Of a stretch of 64,000 bases of DNA, positions 10,673-20,427 are shown piece by piece. The notes under the pieces were generated by a model. The model did not search any database, was not told where the DNA came from, and saw only the letters and a program-made list of their open reading frames with translations. Every line of letters starts with the position of its first letter. Position 1 is the first letter of the stretch. The stretch comes from Guadua angustifolia (Eukaryota; Streptophyta; Magnoliopsida; Poales; Poaceae): the NCBI GenBank assembly GCA_036346375.1, contig CM070512.1, positions 38,734,466 to 38,798,465 on the forward strand. Reading direction: 5' to 3'. The position numbers were made by a program, and so were the translations under genes.

Positions 10673-12365
10673 CTACGCTTGTCTTAATAATAACTTCCCA
10701 CTAGCACCCTCTCCATTTTTATACGTATTGATACTTTCAGCAACATTCCGTTCTTGATGCATCACGTCGATATTGTGCCATAAGATTAGACATTTAACAT
10801 AAGGAAGACTCCATATGGAAGATATGTGAGTCCAATTATGTTCCTCTTTGAACCCTTCGTAACCATTCTTTGTGGCTTCTAACCGATCATGCCAAGCAAC
10901 AATCTCTGATCCGGTCAAACGCTTCGGTGGACCTTTACTAATGGTCGTATCTTTACGAAATGCATTTCGTTGGGTCCTAAATAGGTGATTGGATGGTGTG
11001 AAGCGTCGATGACAATCGAAGAAGCAGAATTTACCTCCGTTCTTCAGGCGAAATGCATCAGTGTCACCCATGCATATTGGACAACATAACCGACCATGCG
11101 TGCTCCATCCCGAGAACATGCCATATGCAGGAAAATCATGGATAGACCAAAGGAATGCTGCACGCATGTTGAAATACTCCTTTCTACTATTGTCATATGT
11201 CCTGACACCGATCCACAGTTCTTTTAGCTCATCGATCAACGGCTGCATAAACATGTCTAAGTGCTTTCGGGATGATCGTGTCTGGTATATATGATAATAG
11301 TCAGAACACATACCGATCTTTCATGCACAAAGAGGGTGGAAGATTGTATGGAATTGCAAAAGCAGGCCAACATGAATATGTCGCCGCATTTGTGTTGAAA
11401 GGGGTGAAACCATCGGTCGCCAATCCAATACGTACATTTCGAGGATCGCTAGCAAAATCTTGGTCATACCGATCCAGTGCCTTCCAAGCCTCACCGTCAG
11501 ATGGATGGCCCATGTACCCCTCATTTGTACGGATGCCTTCCTTGTGCCACCTCATATGCTTCGCAATCGTCTTAGAGAGGTACAACCATTGGAGCCGTGC
11601 TGTGAGAGGAAGATATCGTAGCTGCTTTAGGGGAACGCTTGTTTTCTGCATAATCCCATCTTTGTTGACTACTTCTGCATATCTAGATTTCTTGCAGTAT
11701 GGACAACGATCCAACTTCTCGTGCTCCTTCCAGAACAAAATACAATTGTTCACACACATCAATCTTCGATATGGCATCCCTAGGCCAGCTAGCGTTTCTT
11801 TGAGTAATAGAAATCTTTCAAAGAACTTGTGAGGTTTTGGTAAAATGTCGATATCAAATCAACTAGATCATTGAAACAGATCCACGAGAAGTTGTACTTC
11901 GACCTTATAGCCATCAATCGTGTCATAGTCACAAGTCGTGTCACGCCAGGACTCATGCAAAGGATCTTGGAAGACTAAAGAATCTATCTACCCGTCGGGC
12001 ACATCCTCAAACTGCTGAACAAAATCATGCATCATATCATCCAATGCATCAATAGGATCATCACTAGCTCACACTCATTCGGATTGGATGTTTCCCTAGA
12101 ACGTGGCTCACCATGCTCATATCAGGTTAGATAATCGGCATGAAACCCCATTTGCAAAGGTGACGCTCCATATCTGTTTTGTCTCGCCAATTAAAATTCG
12201 ACACCTCTGACAGGGCACTTCCCCAACCCACCGTAAGGAGAGGAAGAAAACAAAATCCACAAAAGCCTGTGTGTTCACCATCCACTCTCGTGTGTGCATC
12301 CTGTGTTTTCCATCCATCATACATCCATCTTCGATTAAATCCGCCATTTTTGATGCTGCTAACAC
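10673..12365 (-). pseudogene. CACTA TNP2-type transposase, broken
   Basis: This is the remains of the En/Spm (CACTA) transposase, which binds and cuts the element ends in the nucleus. In transcription order, 12365-12125 holds the N-terminal transposase-associated domain (WMYDGW ... HLCKWGF), with its frame switching. 11860-12110 holds an acidic linker with stops. 11777-11301 has the zinc-binding CPYCKKSRY, then TIAKHMRWHKEG and NVRIGLATDGFTPF. 11311-10673 holds the Transposase_21 core, with LWSIHDFPAYGMFSGWSTHG and a CPIC/DCHRRF zinc region. Stops between the parts and the frame change near 11305 show it is non-functional. The C-terminal domains are missing, consistent with truncation. The transposase of CACTA D at 61530 is a relative on the other strand. 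Confidence 0.85.
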
Positions 12366-13832
12366 TACATGGATGATGGTACAATTTTTATAAATATCAT
12401 TAAAATATCACAGCATACTAAGGTAAAATCTCCCTAAATAATTAACATAACTGAACTCAATATTAACTGTACTGCTTATTTTGCTAGCTGTTCCTCCATA
12501 TTACACACTCCAGTCACAAAAGAGTGTCATTTTTTGTTATATGCAGTTAAATTTTCTAAACTTTGACTATTGAAATCTTTTTTCAATGTTTAGATGGAAC
12601 ACATGAAAATTGTATATATAGATTTGTCTGAAAAAACATGAAAATATATTATAATGAAATAAGTGGTTAAAGTTACATTTTGGGACCAAGTCGATCTTCA
12701 GAACAAGATATATTCTTTTGTGATTGCAGGGATTAACATTTTTCTGAACAGATCCATCTTTTGGAGGCCTTGTCCGAAAGTTAAAGTAAAACAGACCAGA
12801 TGATCAAACTGTACTATTTTGAATCTCTTTATCTTGCTGTTGCTTTTTTCTTGCAATATCTGTGTCTATGATCCAGATCATTCACTTTATGTTGTTTCTT
12901 AAAATGGACATTAATATCTTCTTGTATACTCGTTTTTGCCATGTGCTTTGCTAGTTTTCCTTCTACAGTTTCTGTGTGTAACATGGACAGGACAAGGGTT
13001 TCAAAAACACATCATGAACTCGTGATTTGCATTCAGAAATACCTATATATGGTCCAAAACTGAAACATCTAGGTGATGTTTGGTTGTTTACATATAACCA
13101 TGCATGAGTGCATCACATGGAACACACTTTTCATGGACATGCTGTATCTATCCTATAGTAAATTAGATAAAGTTCATGTAGATTATTCTTCCAAACAAAT
13201 AAGGGGTGCCGCCTCTCATTCAAGTGAGGGCTAACAGTTGTACTTGTGAAAACAGAGATCACAAGAACAGCTGTAACATCTTTGTGAAACAAACATATAA
13301 ATGAAAGCTTATCACAAAAGTCTAAGTAACGGCAATGTTTGGCTTCCAATTAACCAACCCCTACGTCCCCTACTGATATGTTGCGTTGTTCTTTTCCTCT
13401 GCATTATGCCAGTGCTATTACCATATTCACGTAGAACTACTCCTGTGTTACTTGCTTACTTCCACAACCGAAAGGTCCTAAACTACAAGTACTTAAGCTC
13501 AAGCACAAAACTCACTAAATCAGGCCATAAACATCACTAATCCGGCAAATAAATGCATAAATTTGGCACAAATGACCAAAATATTGCTGCTATAAGACGA
13601 AATTTTGTTCTGACAACCGAGATTTCTTGCTTACATAAAATGAGGCGGACTGATTCTATCTGTACCTTGGAGAAGACGTGGCGTGCGGCGCGGGTAGGCG
13701 GCGGCGTGCCATGAGCGGCGGAGGCAGGGGCGGGCGGCGGCAGCGGCGAGCGCTGGTGGCGGCAAGGCGTGGCGTGAGATTTTTTTGCTGCATGTGAGTG
13801 AGCTAATTTTTGGTGGCCAAGGGGTCTCAACG

Positions 13833-14102
13833 ATTTTCGACGGCCCCCAGGTACGGCAATTTTAATATTATTTTCGACGGCCATAGTCAGACCGACGAAA
13901 TTATCTATCTATTTTCGACGGCCATAGTCGATCGGCGAAATTATCTGCCTATTTTCGACGACTTGATTGGGCCGACCAATTTATGCCATCATTTTCGACG
14001 GCTTGATTGGACCGACGAATTTATAAATATATTTTCGACGGCTTCATGAAGGCCGACGAAATTGGAAGGTGGCCGACGAATCAACCACGTTTTCCTGTAG
14101 TG
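13833..14102 (-). repeat. Subterminal repeat array of CACTA A, 40-bp period
   Basis: ATTTTCGACGG or a close variant recurs at about 13833, 13870, 13911, 13951, 13991 and 14031, the last four exactly 40 bp apart. Each is followed by a partly inverted GACCGACGAAAT-type partner. Such subterminal motifs are the known binding sites of the second CACTA protein (TNPA in Spm). Confidence 0.8.
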
Positions 14103-14644
14103 TACACTTCAAATTTTTTTTTTCGTCGAGAAACAAGCGGGTGTACAGCTTAAGCACTATTGGATAATTAGGTACACTTTTCTAATTATTTTTTACTTTT
14201 TATCCTTGTAGTGGTAATTTATCCTTGTTGTACATGGAGGATGCTGAGTAGCAGAACCAGTTGGAGAAGGATGTTGTGGCAATGCTAGAGAGGAACCCGA
14301 GGCGACTTGCCATGACGATGCTAGCGGAGGTTGCACCCAATGGTTACGTACGGAGCTAATTGCCGATAGTGGAGCTCGCAAAGGCTATGGCCGGTGTTGA
14401 CAGCGGAGGTCGAGCATCAGTCATGATGCCATGGCATAGTGGTGGATCAAGGAATTTTTAGATTGGAGGACACGTGTCACGATAAATTAAAGTACAAATT
14501 GTTCATATAGGAACAAACATGTCACGATAAATTATATTTTTAGTTTTTTTTTCTGAGTTTTTGTTCGTGTGTCCTCCACTTGTTGCCTGGAATTTGATCG
14601 CTCCTACCAAAATAATGTTAACTTCGTCTCCCATCGGGACAAGG
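14103..14644. other. No gene recognised
   Basis: Short unique-looking stretch between CACTA A and the dispersed repeat. 'acacgtgtcacgataaatta' near 14470 and 'acatgtcacgataaatta' near 14517 are a small local duplication. No domain was recognised. Confidence 0.4.
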
Positions 14645-14838
14645 ATTTATATCCCTTCTTATCTAATCACGTTGCTGCTGCCCAGCTTCGCTGAACAGCC
14701 AGAACAAGGACTCGCTAACAACCATCGGTTTTGTGCGTTTATGGCATAACAGCGCATGATTATACCTGATTGCTGCAGCTGATTAATCATATCAATCGAC
14801 ATGCAATTAGCTGGTTTGTTTTGGGTGTAAATTCTTTT

Positions 14839-14874
<36 letters not shown>

Positions 14875-15000
14875 TTCCAAGACGAGATCGTACACCTAAA
14901 CAAAGTGTGGGCCATGTCTGCCGGTGCAAACAGATTCAGACCTCCATCTATACGAACAGGAGCGTATAAGTCCCTCTACTTACTACTCACAGTCTAATAT
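14645..15000 (+). repeat. Dispersed repeat, copy 2, left part
   Basis: Close match to 1888-2220, with an expanded CT microsatellite at 14841-14872 in place of the CT-TA run. The rest of the repeat resumes at 19633, so 4.6 kb of later insertions split this copy. Confidence 0.75.
14841..14872 (+). repeat. (CT)16 microsatellite
   Basis: Sixteen uninterrupted CT units. The equivalent place in copy 1 (about 2067-2096) has a shorter CT tract followed by a TA tract. Confidence 0.95.
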
Positions 15001-15570
15001 ACCTTTCTGCTCGGTTATCTCTCAAAAATTATAGCTACAACAGTTAGTTTATCAAATGATATAACAAGAAAAATCACAGCCACCAGCTACAGCCTTAGGA
15101 GCTATTTGGAGGGGTGGTGCTTCAGCTTTGGACCAAAAGCTCTCTCAAACAGTATGGCTACAAAGTAGCTGGGAAGCTAAACCACCCATGGCACCCAAAA
15201 GCTGCAATCACTGGGAGAAGCTTTTCAACTGTGGCTTCACTTGATCACCTCCTACCTTGGTCGCTCTGCCTTTTCAACCTCCAACACCTCGTCTCGCCGC
15301 TTCCACATCACCTCCCCACTCAAACGCTACTGTACTTCACTATGTTGCTATCTCCCCGCTCGGTTGACCCCCAAAAGCTACATTGCGTAGAGAGTTTGCC
15401 AAACAAAGATAACAAGAAAAGATCTGCCACCTACCACACACTACACCATGACCCAAATATAACGACAGCATATGTCAGCCGGCAAAAGGCATATATAACA
15501 TCGATCGGTCTGTCGGAAGGATTTCCCGGCAGATATTACTGTCGGGAAAGACACTGTCGTTAAAGACCTT

Positions 15571-15710
15571 TGCCGACAGACAAAACATTACCGACAGACA
15601 GTTTGTCTATGATACTATACTTTTGCCGACAGACAAATCTTTGCCGACAGACAAGTCTTTGCCGACAGACGGTTTGCCTTAGAAATAATATTTGCCGACA
15701 GACTGTTAGA
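15571..15710 (+). repeat. Left subterminal repeats of the Pack-CACTA
   Basis: GCCGACAGAC is repeated six times in about 140 bp (ACCGACAGAC once), several copies preceded by TTT. The inverted counterpart lies at 19265-19480, where the motif also appears in the degraded form ACCGACACA. The motif differs from that of CACTA A, B and C (TCGTCGG type). Confidence 0.85.
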
Positions 15711-15964
15711 CAGCATAGTGTGTACCATTGCAAACAACATATTTTTGTTTGCATGAATCAGTAATATACATTTAACCATACAATTCAACACATGGAGAGA
15801 AAACATAAATGATCATTCAGTACTCCAAGATCACATAGTCCAAAAGGGCATAGACTCATACATGATCATTCAGATTTCAGATTTCATTCCTTATCATAGA
15901 CTCATAGTCCAAAAGGTCACATAAATGCATTACACAGGTATATGATCATTCAGTGGTACATCAT

Positions 15965-17040
15965 TTAACAAGAGTCTTATAAACTAACGCACATGAGCAT
16001 CTTGGGTATTGTTTTCATCAACTTATTAGCCGCCTTCCGTTTCCCGGATGCAAAAAGAGCCTGATACATCCTGCAGACACAAATGCTGGTGTTTGTAATA
16101 ATCAATGAGTAATAAATATCACATCTCCATGAGCAAAGTCAAGCCATGATTGTACAATATACTGAAAAATGCTTTAATAATTCTCAGCTTATGTCTCAGG
16201 TAAGAATCAACCTCAAGGAAGTCAGAACGTTGCGTGGAAGGCAACAGATTCATATTCTGTCCAGATCTGCTGGGCACATTGTGAATCCTTTGCCTTTGCA
16301 TAAGCGCTGAGAAGAAAATCAAGGTTTGTCCGAGAAACATTTAAGTCCAACCTCTTTGACAGCATGGAGAAGTTCCATTCCAACATCCAAATTCACTGTA
16401 GCTCCATATCCCATATTTGGCCAAAGACCTTCAAACCTGTTCATGCAAGTAAACAAAATTTAATGTCAAAACAAAAGAAAACCTGGAAAAGGTATAGCTC
16501 ATGCGGAAATGCATTTGGAACGCAATTAGATAGTTAATTAAAATCTAGGCTTGGTTACTCATAATGTCACCCTAATTAAACTGAAATAGTGAAATGACTT
16601 CTCTGAACAGAACAATACAGGCGAGATCACATCAAGCAGCCATGAAATATTCCTTAAAGATAAAACCGTGACCATCAGATGTCCCATTGCAAAAGAAAAA
16701 GGTCAAATAAATACGTGATTGACAACCATATATGTGCCATTTCATCTTTCTCCTTGAACTGCTTAAGTAAATCAACAGCAGCACTGGCAAAAAAAAAGTA
16801 GCAAATAAATAGTAAGTGAAAAGGTTAAACTTAGCAGTAGAAATGTAACTGCTTAAATATCAATTAGCATACTCAAAGTGATTGTGTTGAACACAATATA
16901 AAAGTACTCTGCTACACCCATCAAACCATTGGTGGAGTCGCTCAGCTCCTCCAGAAGTTGATACAGTCTATCCAGATCACCTTTTGTTGGGATAATTTCA
17001 TTGAGGTGCTTATGTGGTATGTCCTTATCCAAGAAAACCT
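15965..17040 (-). pseudogene. Captured PPR-protein gene fragment
   Basis: The minus strand holds several exon-like pieces in order. 17040-16870 contains KGDLDRLYQLLEELSDSTNG. About 16800-16720 contains LLKQFKEKDEMAHIWLSIT. 16440-16230 contains LDVGMELLHAVKEVGLNVSR and LLSAYAKAKDSQCAQQIWTE. 16090-15970 contains MYQALFASGKRKAANKLMK. The helical-hairpin spacing and wording resemble plant pentatricopeptide repeat proteins, which bind organelle RNA. The pieces are separated by intron-like AT-rich stretches, and a frame change follows IWTEYE. Incomplete at both ends. The PPR assignment is recognition by eye, without a search. Confidence 0.6.
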
Positions 17041-17159
17041 AAGGAAACAAGAATGTTTTTTAAGTATTGAATATAACAAAATACAACGTAGGCCAAAGAT
17101 CGAGCATTTGTAACAAGTATATCATGCTGAAAGTCGATACAAGTCACCGCATTTTGCAT

Positions 17160-17320
17160 ACCTTAACTACGGTTTGTTTGCTTGTGTGAGTGCTGATTTG
17201 CTCCAGAAGTGAGATAAGCCTTTCTTCAGATATTCCACCAGTTTGAGCAGCTCTCAGCAGAACATCCTCCACCCCTCTTGCTTTATCAGGTTTGACCAAA
17301 GCTATGCGAGAGACTGCCAA
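17160..17320 (-). pseudogene. PDCD5: Captured PDCD5 exon
   Basis: The minus-strand frame contains RIALVKPDKARGVEDVLLRA and EERLISLLEQISTHTSKQT. These are the hallmark C-terminal part of PDCD5 (dsDNA-binding TFAR19 family), a small nuclear and cytosolic protein linked to programmed cell death. A splice acceptor (TTGGCAG) precedes it and a donor (AAG|GTATGC) ends it at about 17160, so a whole genomic exon was captured. From memory, about four residues before the EERL motif seem missing. The N-terminal exons are absent, so it cannot make PDCD5 alone. Confidence 0.85.
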
Positions 17321-17762
17321 TTTCACACAAAGAAGATTGTATTATGGTTCCATACTTTTCCCCCTTAAATTGCACTGTTTTTATTGAGCAGATTTATGAT
17401 TGATTTCCAGCCTACTATCATCATTACTTAGAACATTTACTCCCAACAGGCATACTACAAAGAGAAGTACAAGACCTTTTCTGCCTCATACATTAATCGT
17501 TGATCTATTAAACGGTATGCTGAGGATATGCAGCTAACGATTTTGCAGTAGGAGAAATTGCAGTAGGATTTTTTCTACGAGACATACTTAGCCTAGGAGA
17601 TTAAAGTACCATGCATTTGTATCCATACCATGTAAAAGGAATGCTATCCATACCACGTAAAAAAACAGACATACAAAAAGCAATCTGATTGCAATCTGGT
17701 GACAGGGAAGTCCAAGACCTCTAACAAGCAAGCAAGTATTACACGTAAACTTTAGTCTTTAC

Positions 17763-18109
17763 CTCGTGCATGAATAGAATAGATTGAGCAGAGCACTTCT
17801 GGCCACTGCAAGCGTAAGCATCTTGGTCGTAAACCCATGCAATGTAATAATAAACCTGTTTGGGCATAATATAACAAAAAGCATGTCAATTCAGCTTCGT
17901 AACTAGACAATACGGAAATATGAATATACAATGTTAAGCATTGAACAAAAGTGACTTAAGACGACCTGAACATTTGGACCAAGAATTTTCCAATCAAAAC
18001 CAGCATCTTCCAACTTGATTCGGCCTTTCAAATCATCAGCCAACTTCTCTGCCACATGTGTGCTCCCAGTGAAGAGGATCATTTGATGCATCAAATTGAG
18101 TCCAACCAA
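17763..18109 (-). pseudogene. P5CDH: Captured P5C dehydrogenase (ALDH12) exons
   Basis: Two adjacent exons are visible on the minus strand. The first, 18109-17966, contains ILFTGSTHVAEKLADDLKG and KLEDAGFDWKILGPNVQ. The second, 17855-17763, contains AWVYDQDAYACSGQKCSAQS and is bounded by a good acceptor (AAACAG|GTTT) and donor (GAG|GTAAAG). Together they match the central part of plant delta-1-pyrroline-5-carboxylate dehydrogenase, a mitochondrial enzyme of proline breakdown. The second exon includes the catalytic Cys in GQKCSAQ. The donor after the first exon reads GTCGTC rather than a strong GTAAGT. The rest of the enzyme is missing. Confidence 0.88.
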
Positions 18110-18623
18110 TTAATCACAAAATGTATAAGTTGTTCAAATTAATATGTTAGAATCTAGTCAAATACAACTAAAGCTAAAACCATGAAATTAATCTAATTGA
18201 TATAATCTAATTGATTTCCATTTTGTCAAAGTTTTGTTCATGATATAATCTAATTGATTTCCATTTTCCACAGTCCATGAAATTAATTGTAATCTACCGT
18301 AACCATAATCGGCCATGGTAATCTACTAATCTTCACAATTCACAGTTGACAATCAACAATTCACAATTCACAAACCATAACTGGCCATGGTAATCTTCAC
18401 AATTTACAGTTGACAATCGACTCTTCATAATTCACAAACCATAACCATTGTCACAATTCACAAACCATAACCATTAACCGATTACTAATTACCAATCAAT
18501 CATCTTGTCATAGTGTCATCCAACATTCCAACAAAAATGGCATCAAGATTCAAGAGAACTTAGGGTTAGAGAAGGCATCAACCCAGGTCCTCGTATTGAG
18601 CTCCAGCAAGGAGGAGGCCTCAC

Positions 18624-19234
18624 CTTGAGTTCTGGCAGACCGCGGCCACAGGCCACAGGCCAACGGGCGGCGGTCGAAGGAAGCAAGGAGCCGACATCCA
18701 GATTTGTGATGGAGCCGGCGGGTAGCGATCGAAGGAGCCAGAGGGCCGAGGAAGCCGCGGCGGGCCAGCATCCAGAACTCCAGATCTGTGAGCGGCGGCG
18801 GTGTTGGCGTGTTGTGTTGCCTCGGCCCGAGCGCACACGGCGGAGGCCGGGAGCGGCGGTGACGGCGTGGCTTCGGCTCGGCGGGACTGCGGGAGGCCGA
18901 ACGTGGTGAGGTTTCGGCCGGAGGCGGAGCAGCGGTGTCGCCTTGCTCGGGCGTCGAGCGGAGGCCGGGACGGCGAGCGGCTGGGTCGGGCGGTCGGGAT
19001 TGGGGCAGGGCGACAGCCGCCGGGCGGCGTGGGGGGGAAGTCGCGCGGGGTTGGGAGGCAATGGCGCGGGGCGGCGGCGGGGCGAGGCGCGTGGGGCGGC
19101 GATGCGGGGAAGGCGGCGTGGGGGCGGCGATGGTGCGTGGGCGGCGATGGGGGAAGCGCGTGGGAGGCAATGGGATTTGGGGATTTTGGCGAAGGAGTAG
19201 GAAACCTAGCGCTTGATCTTTTTGTTCTCCGCAC
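18624..19234 (-). other. GC-rich first-exon-like block of the Pack-CACTA
   Basis: A very GC-rich block with long overlapping frames on both strands, all Pro, Arg, Ala and Ser rich and without a domain. On the minus strand it ends with a good donor (AACTCAAG|GTGAGG) at 18624, upstream of the captured exons. Similar GC-rich blocks follow the termini of CACTA A, B, C and D, so it probably belongs to the transposon promoter and leader, or to a captured first exon. I do not call a protein here. Confidence 0.5.
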
Positions 19235-19264
19235 GAGTCTTGCCGCTCATTATTTCGCTCCTAG

Positions 19265-19480
19265 ACATTTACCGACACACGATTAGTCATGACATTTTTA
19301 CCGATGCACGGTTTGATCCCCAATATGAGATTTACCGACACATAGTCAGTCCTTAATATATTTATAATTGCCGACAGACAATCTGACTCTGAAAGAAGTA
19401 TTACCGACAGATAGTCTATTGCGTAACTTTGCCGACAGACGGTTTGTTGGTGATCACTGATTATTTCCAACAGACATCTG
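19265..19480 (-). repeat. Right subterminal repeats of the Pack-CACTA
   Basis: About seven copies of a CCGACAGAC/CCGACACA motif, in part matching the left-end array at 15571-15710. Several have lost the consensus, so this end is more eroded. Confidence 0.75.
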
Positions 19481-19632
19481 TCGGTAATGTTGTGTCATGG
19501 TGTAGTGACAATTTGCTTTACAGCGCAAGAACAAACCAAAAGCAAATTTTCAACCCAAATTGAGTCCCCAAATAGGTCTCATCATCCATCAAACCAAAAT
19601 CAGTTTTTAGCCCATCTCGGCCCCCAAATAAT

Positions 19633-19813
19633 GCGCGTCACCAAAGATCGATGTAGAGTCACATTAAAACTCGTACTCGTTCTTTTTTTTATATGTTGTT
19701 TTATAATATGTCCAATCAATATTTTGAAACTTATTTGCTAATATATACAAAATTATTAGATTCATCATGTGAAAATTCTCAAAATGTGTTTATAAAAATA
19801 TTTTCATATCATT
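19633..19813 (+). repeat. Dispersed repeat, copy 2, right part
   Basis: Matches 2268-2443, beginning with the shared 'cgatgtagagtcacattaaa' and continuing through 'acaaaattattag'. It completes copy 2 after the MITE and CACTA insertions. Confidence 0.75.
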
Positions 19814-19937
19814 ATATTTTTATTAACTTTTACTAACATATAATTTATAAAACTAATGCTCAAAGGTTTGTGTTGTAGACGGTGTCACCGTCCAAAACAA
19901 TGAGTAAGAAAGAAGAAAGGTAGTACGTGTAGAAAAT
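19814..19937. other. Spacer before CACTA B
   Basis: Short AT-rich sequence, possibly the continuation of the dispersed repeat. Nothing else was recognised. Confidence 0.4.
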
Positions 19938-20427
19938 CACTACAGGAAAACGTGGTTGTTTCGTCGGCCACCTCTTAATTTAAATCGGCCTAAAGTTAGC
20001 CGTAGAAAATATATTACTCTAAATTAAATGGCTTAGTTAACCTGGCGAAAATGATCGATAAATTGCGGCCATTTGTTGCCGTCGAAAATAGACATCTAAT
20101 TTCATCGGTTTAATTTAGACTGTCGAAAATATACCGGTAATTTCGTCGGTTTATGTTGACCGTCGAAAATAGAAATGAAAATTGCCGGCCATCGGTGGTC
20201 GTTAAACCGATTAGTGCCCTAAAAGCCGTCCCACCAAAAAGGATTCTCACTCAGCAGACCTAAAAACAGACCTCCCATGGACGCCACCGCTGCCGACGCT
20301 GGTGGACGCCGACCAACCACAGCGCCTTGCCACATGACGACAGCCAGCACTACGCGCTTGCCCAAGACGCCGCTGCTTGCCTTCACCTTGTGTCGCCTAA
20401 CGCCATGCCGCCCGACGCAAGACCTCA
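19938..20427 (+). mobile_element. CACTA B, one end only
   Basis: It starts CACTACAGGAAAACGTGG, like the end of CACTA A, and then carries GTCGAAAATA / TTCGTCGG subterminal repeats up to about 20190. A GC-rich first-exon-like block follows (20219-20427). The sequence then breaks into a truncated long LTR. No second terminus is present in the window. Probable preceding 3-bp target is AAT, unconfirmed. Confidence 0.75.

Larger units (their letters stand above)
10673..14102 (-). mobile_element. Truncated CACTA element A
   Basis: Read on the minus strand, the element begins at 14102 with CACTACAGGAAAACGTGG and regular subterminal repeats. It runs through a GC-rich first-exon-like block (13540-13740), AT-rich intron-like sequence and a TNP2-type transposase pseudogene. 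No matching second terminus is found upstream of 10673, so the 3' end is lost. The terminal sequence is nearly the same as that of CACTA B at 19938, so the two belong to one family. Confidence 0.8.
15439..19507 (-). mobile_element. Complete Pack-CACTA with pieces of three host genes
   Basis: The element is 4069 bp. It begins CACTACACCATGAC and ends GTCATGGTGTAGTG, and is flanked by the 3-bp repeat ACA at 15436-15438 and 19508-19510, as expected for CACTA transposition. Both ends carry arrays of TTTGCCGACAGAC (15571-15710 and 19265-19480). There is no transposase. On the minus strand the interior holds a GC-rich first-exon-like block, then exon fragments of P5CDH, PDCD5 and a PPR protein, all in one orientation and with introns retained. 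It is non-autonomous and would rely on a related autonomous element. Retained introns show capture at the DNA level. A chimeric transcript is possible but not shown. Confidence 0.88.
15101..19630. mobile_element. Probable MITE split by the Pack-CACTA
   Basis: The left end after 15101 reads CTATTTGGAGGGGTGGTGCTTC. The right end before 19630 reads GGCCCCCAAATA, roughly its inverted counterpart. Together with the flanking dispersed repeat this suggests that a MITE inserted first and the CACTA then inserted into the MITE. The TIR match is partial and the TSD unclear. Confidence 0.4.

Noticed and set aside
18543..19286. Overlapping 160-206 codon frames in the Pack-CACTA
   Set aside because: Same GC bias, several frames at once; more likely a leader or noncoding first exon than a protein.
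14103..19937. CACTA A and B as the two ends of one element
   Set aside because: Their ends face outward from the interval 14102-19938, so the space between them is flank, not the inside of a single element.
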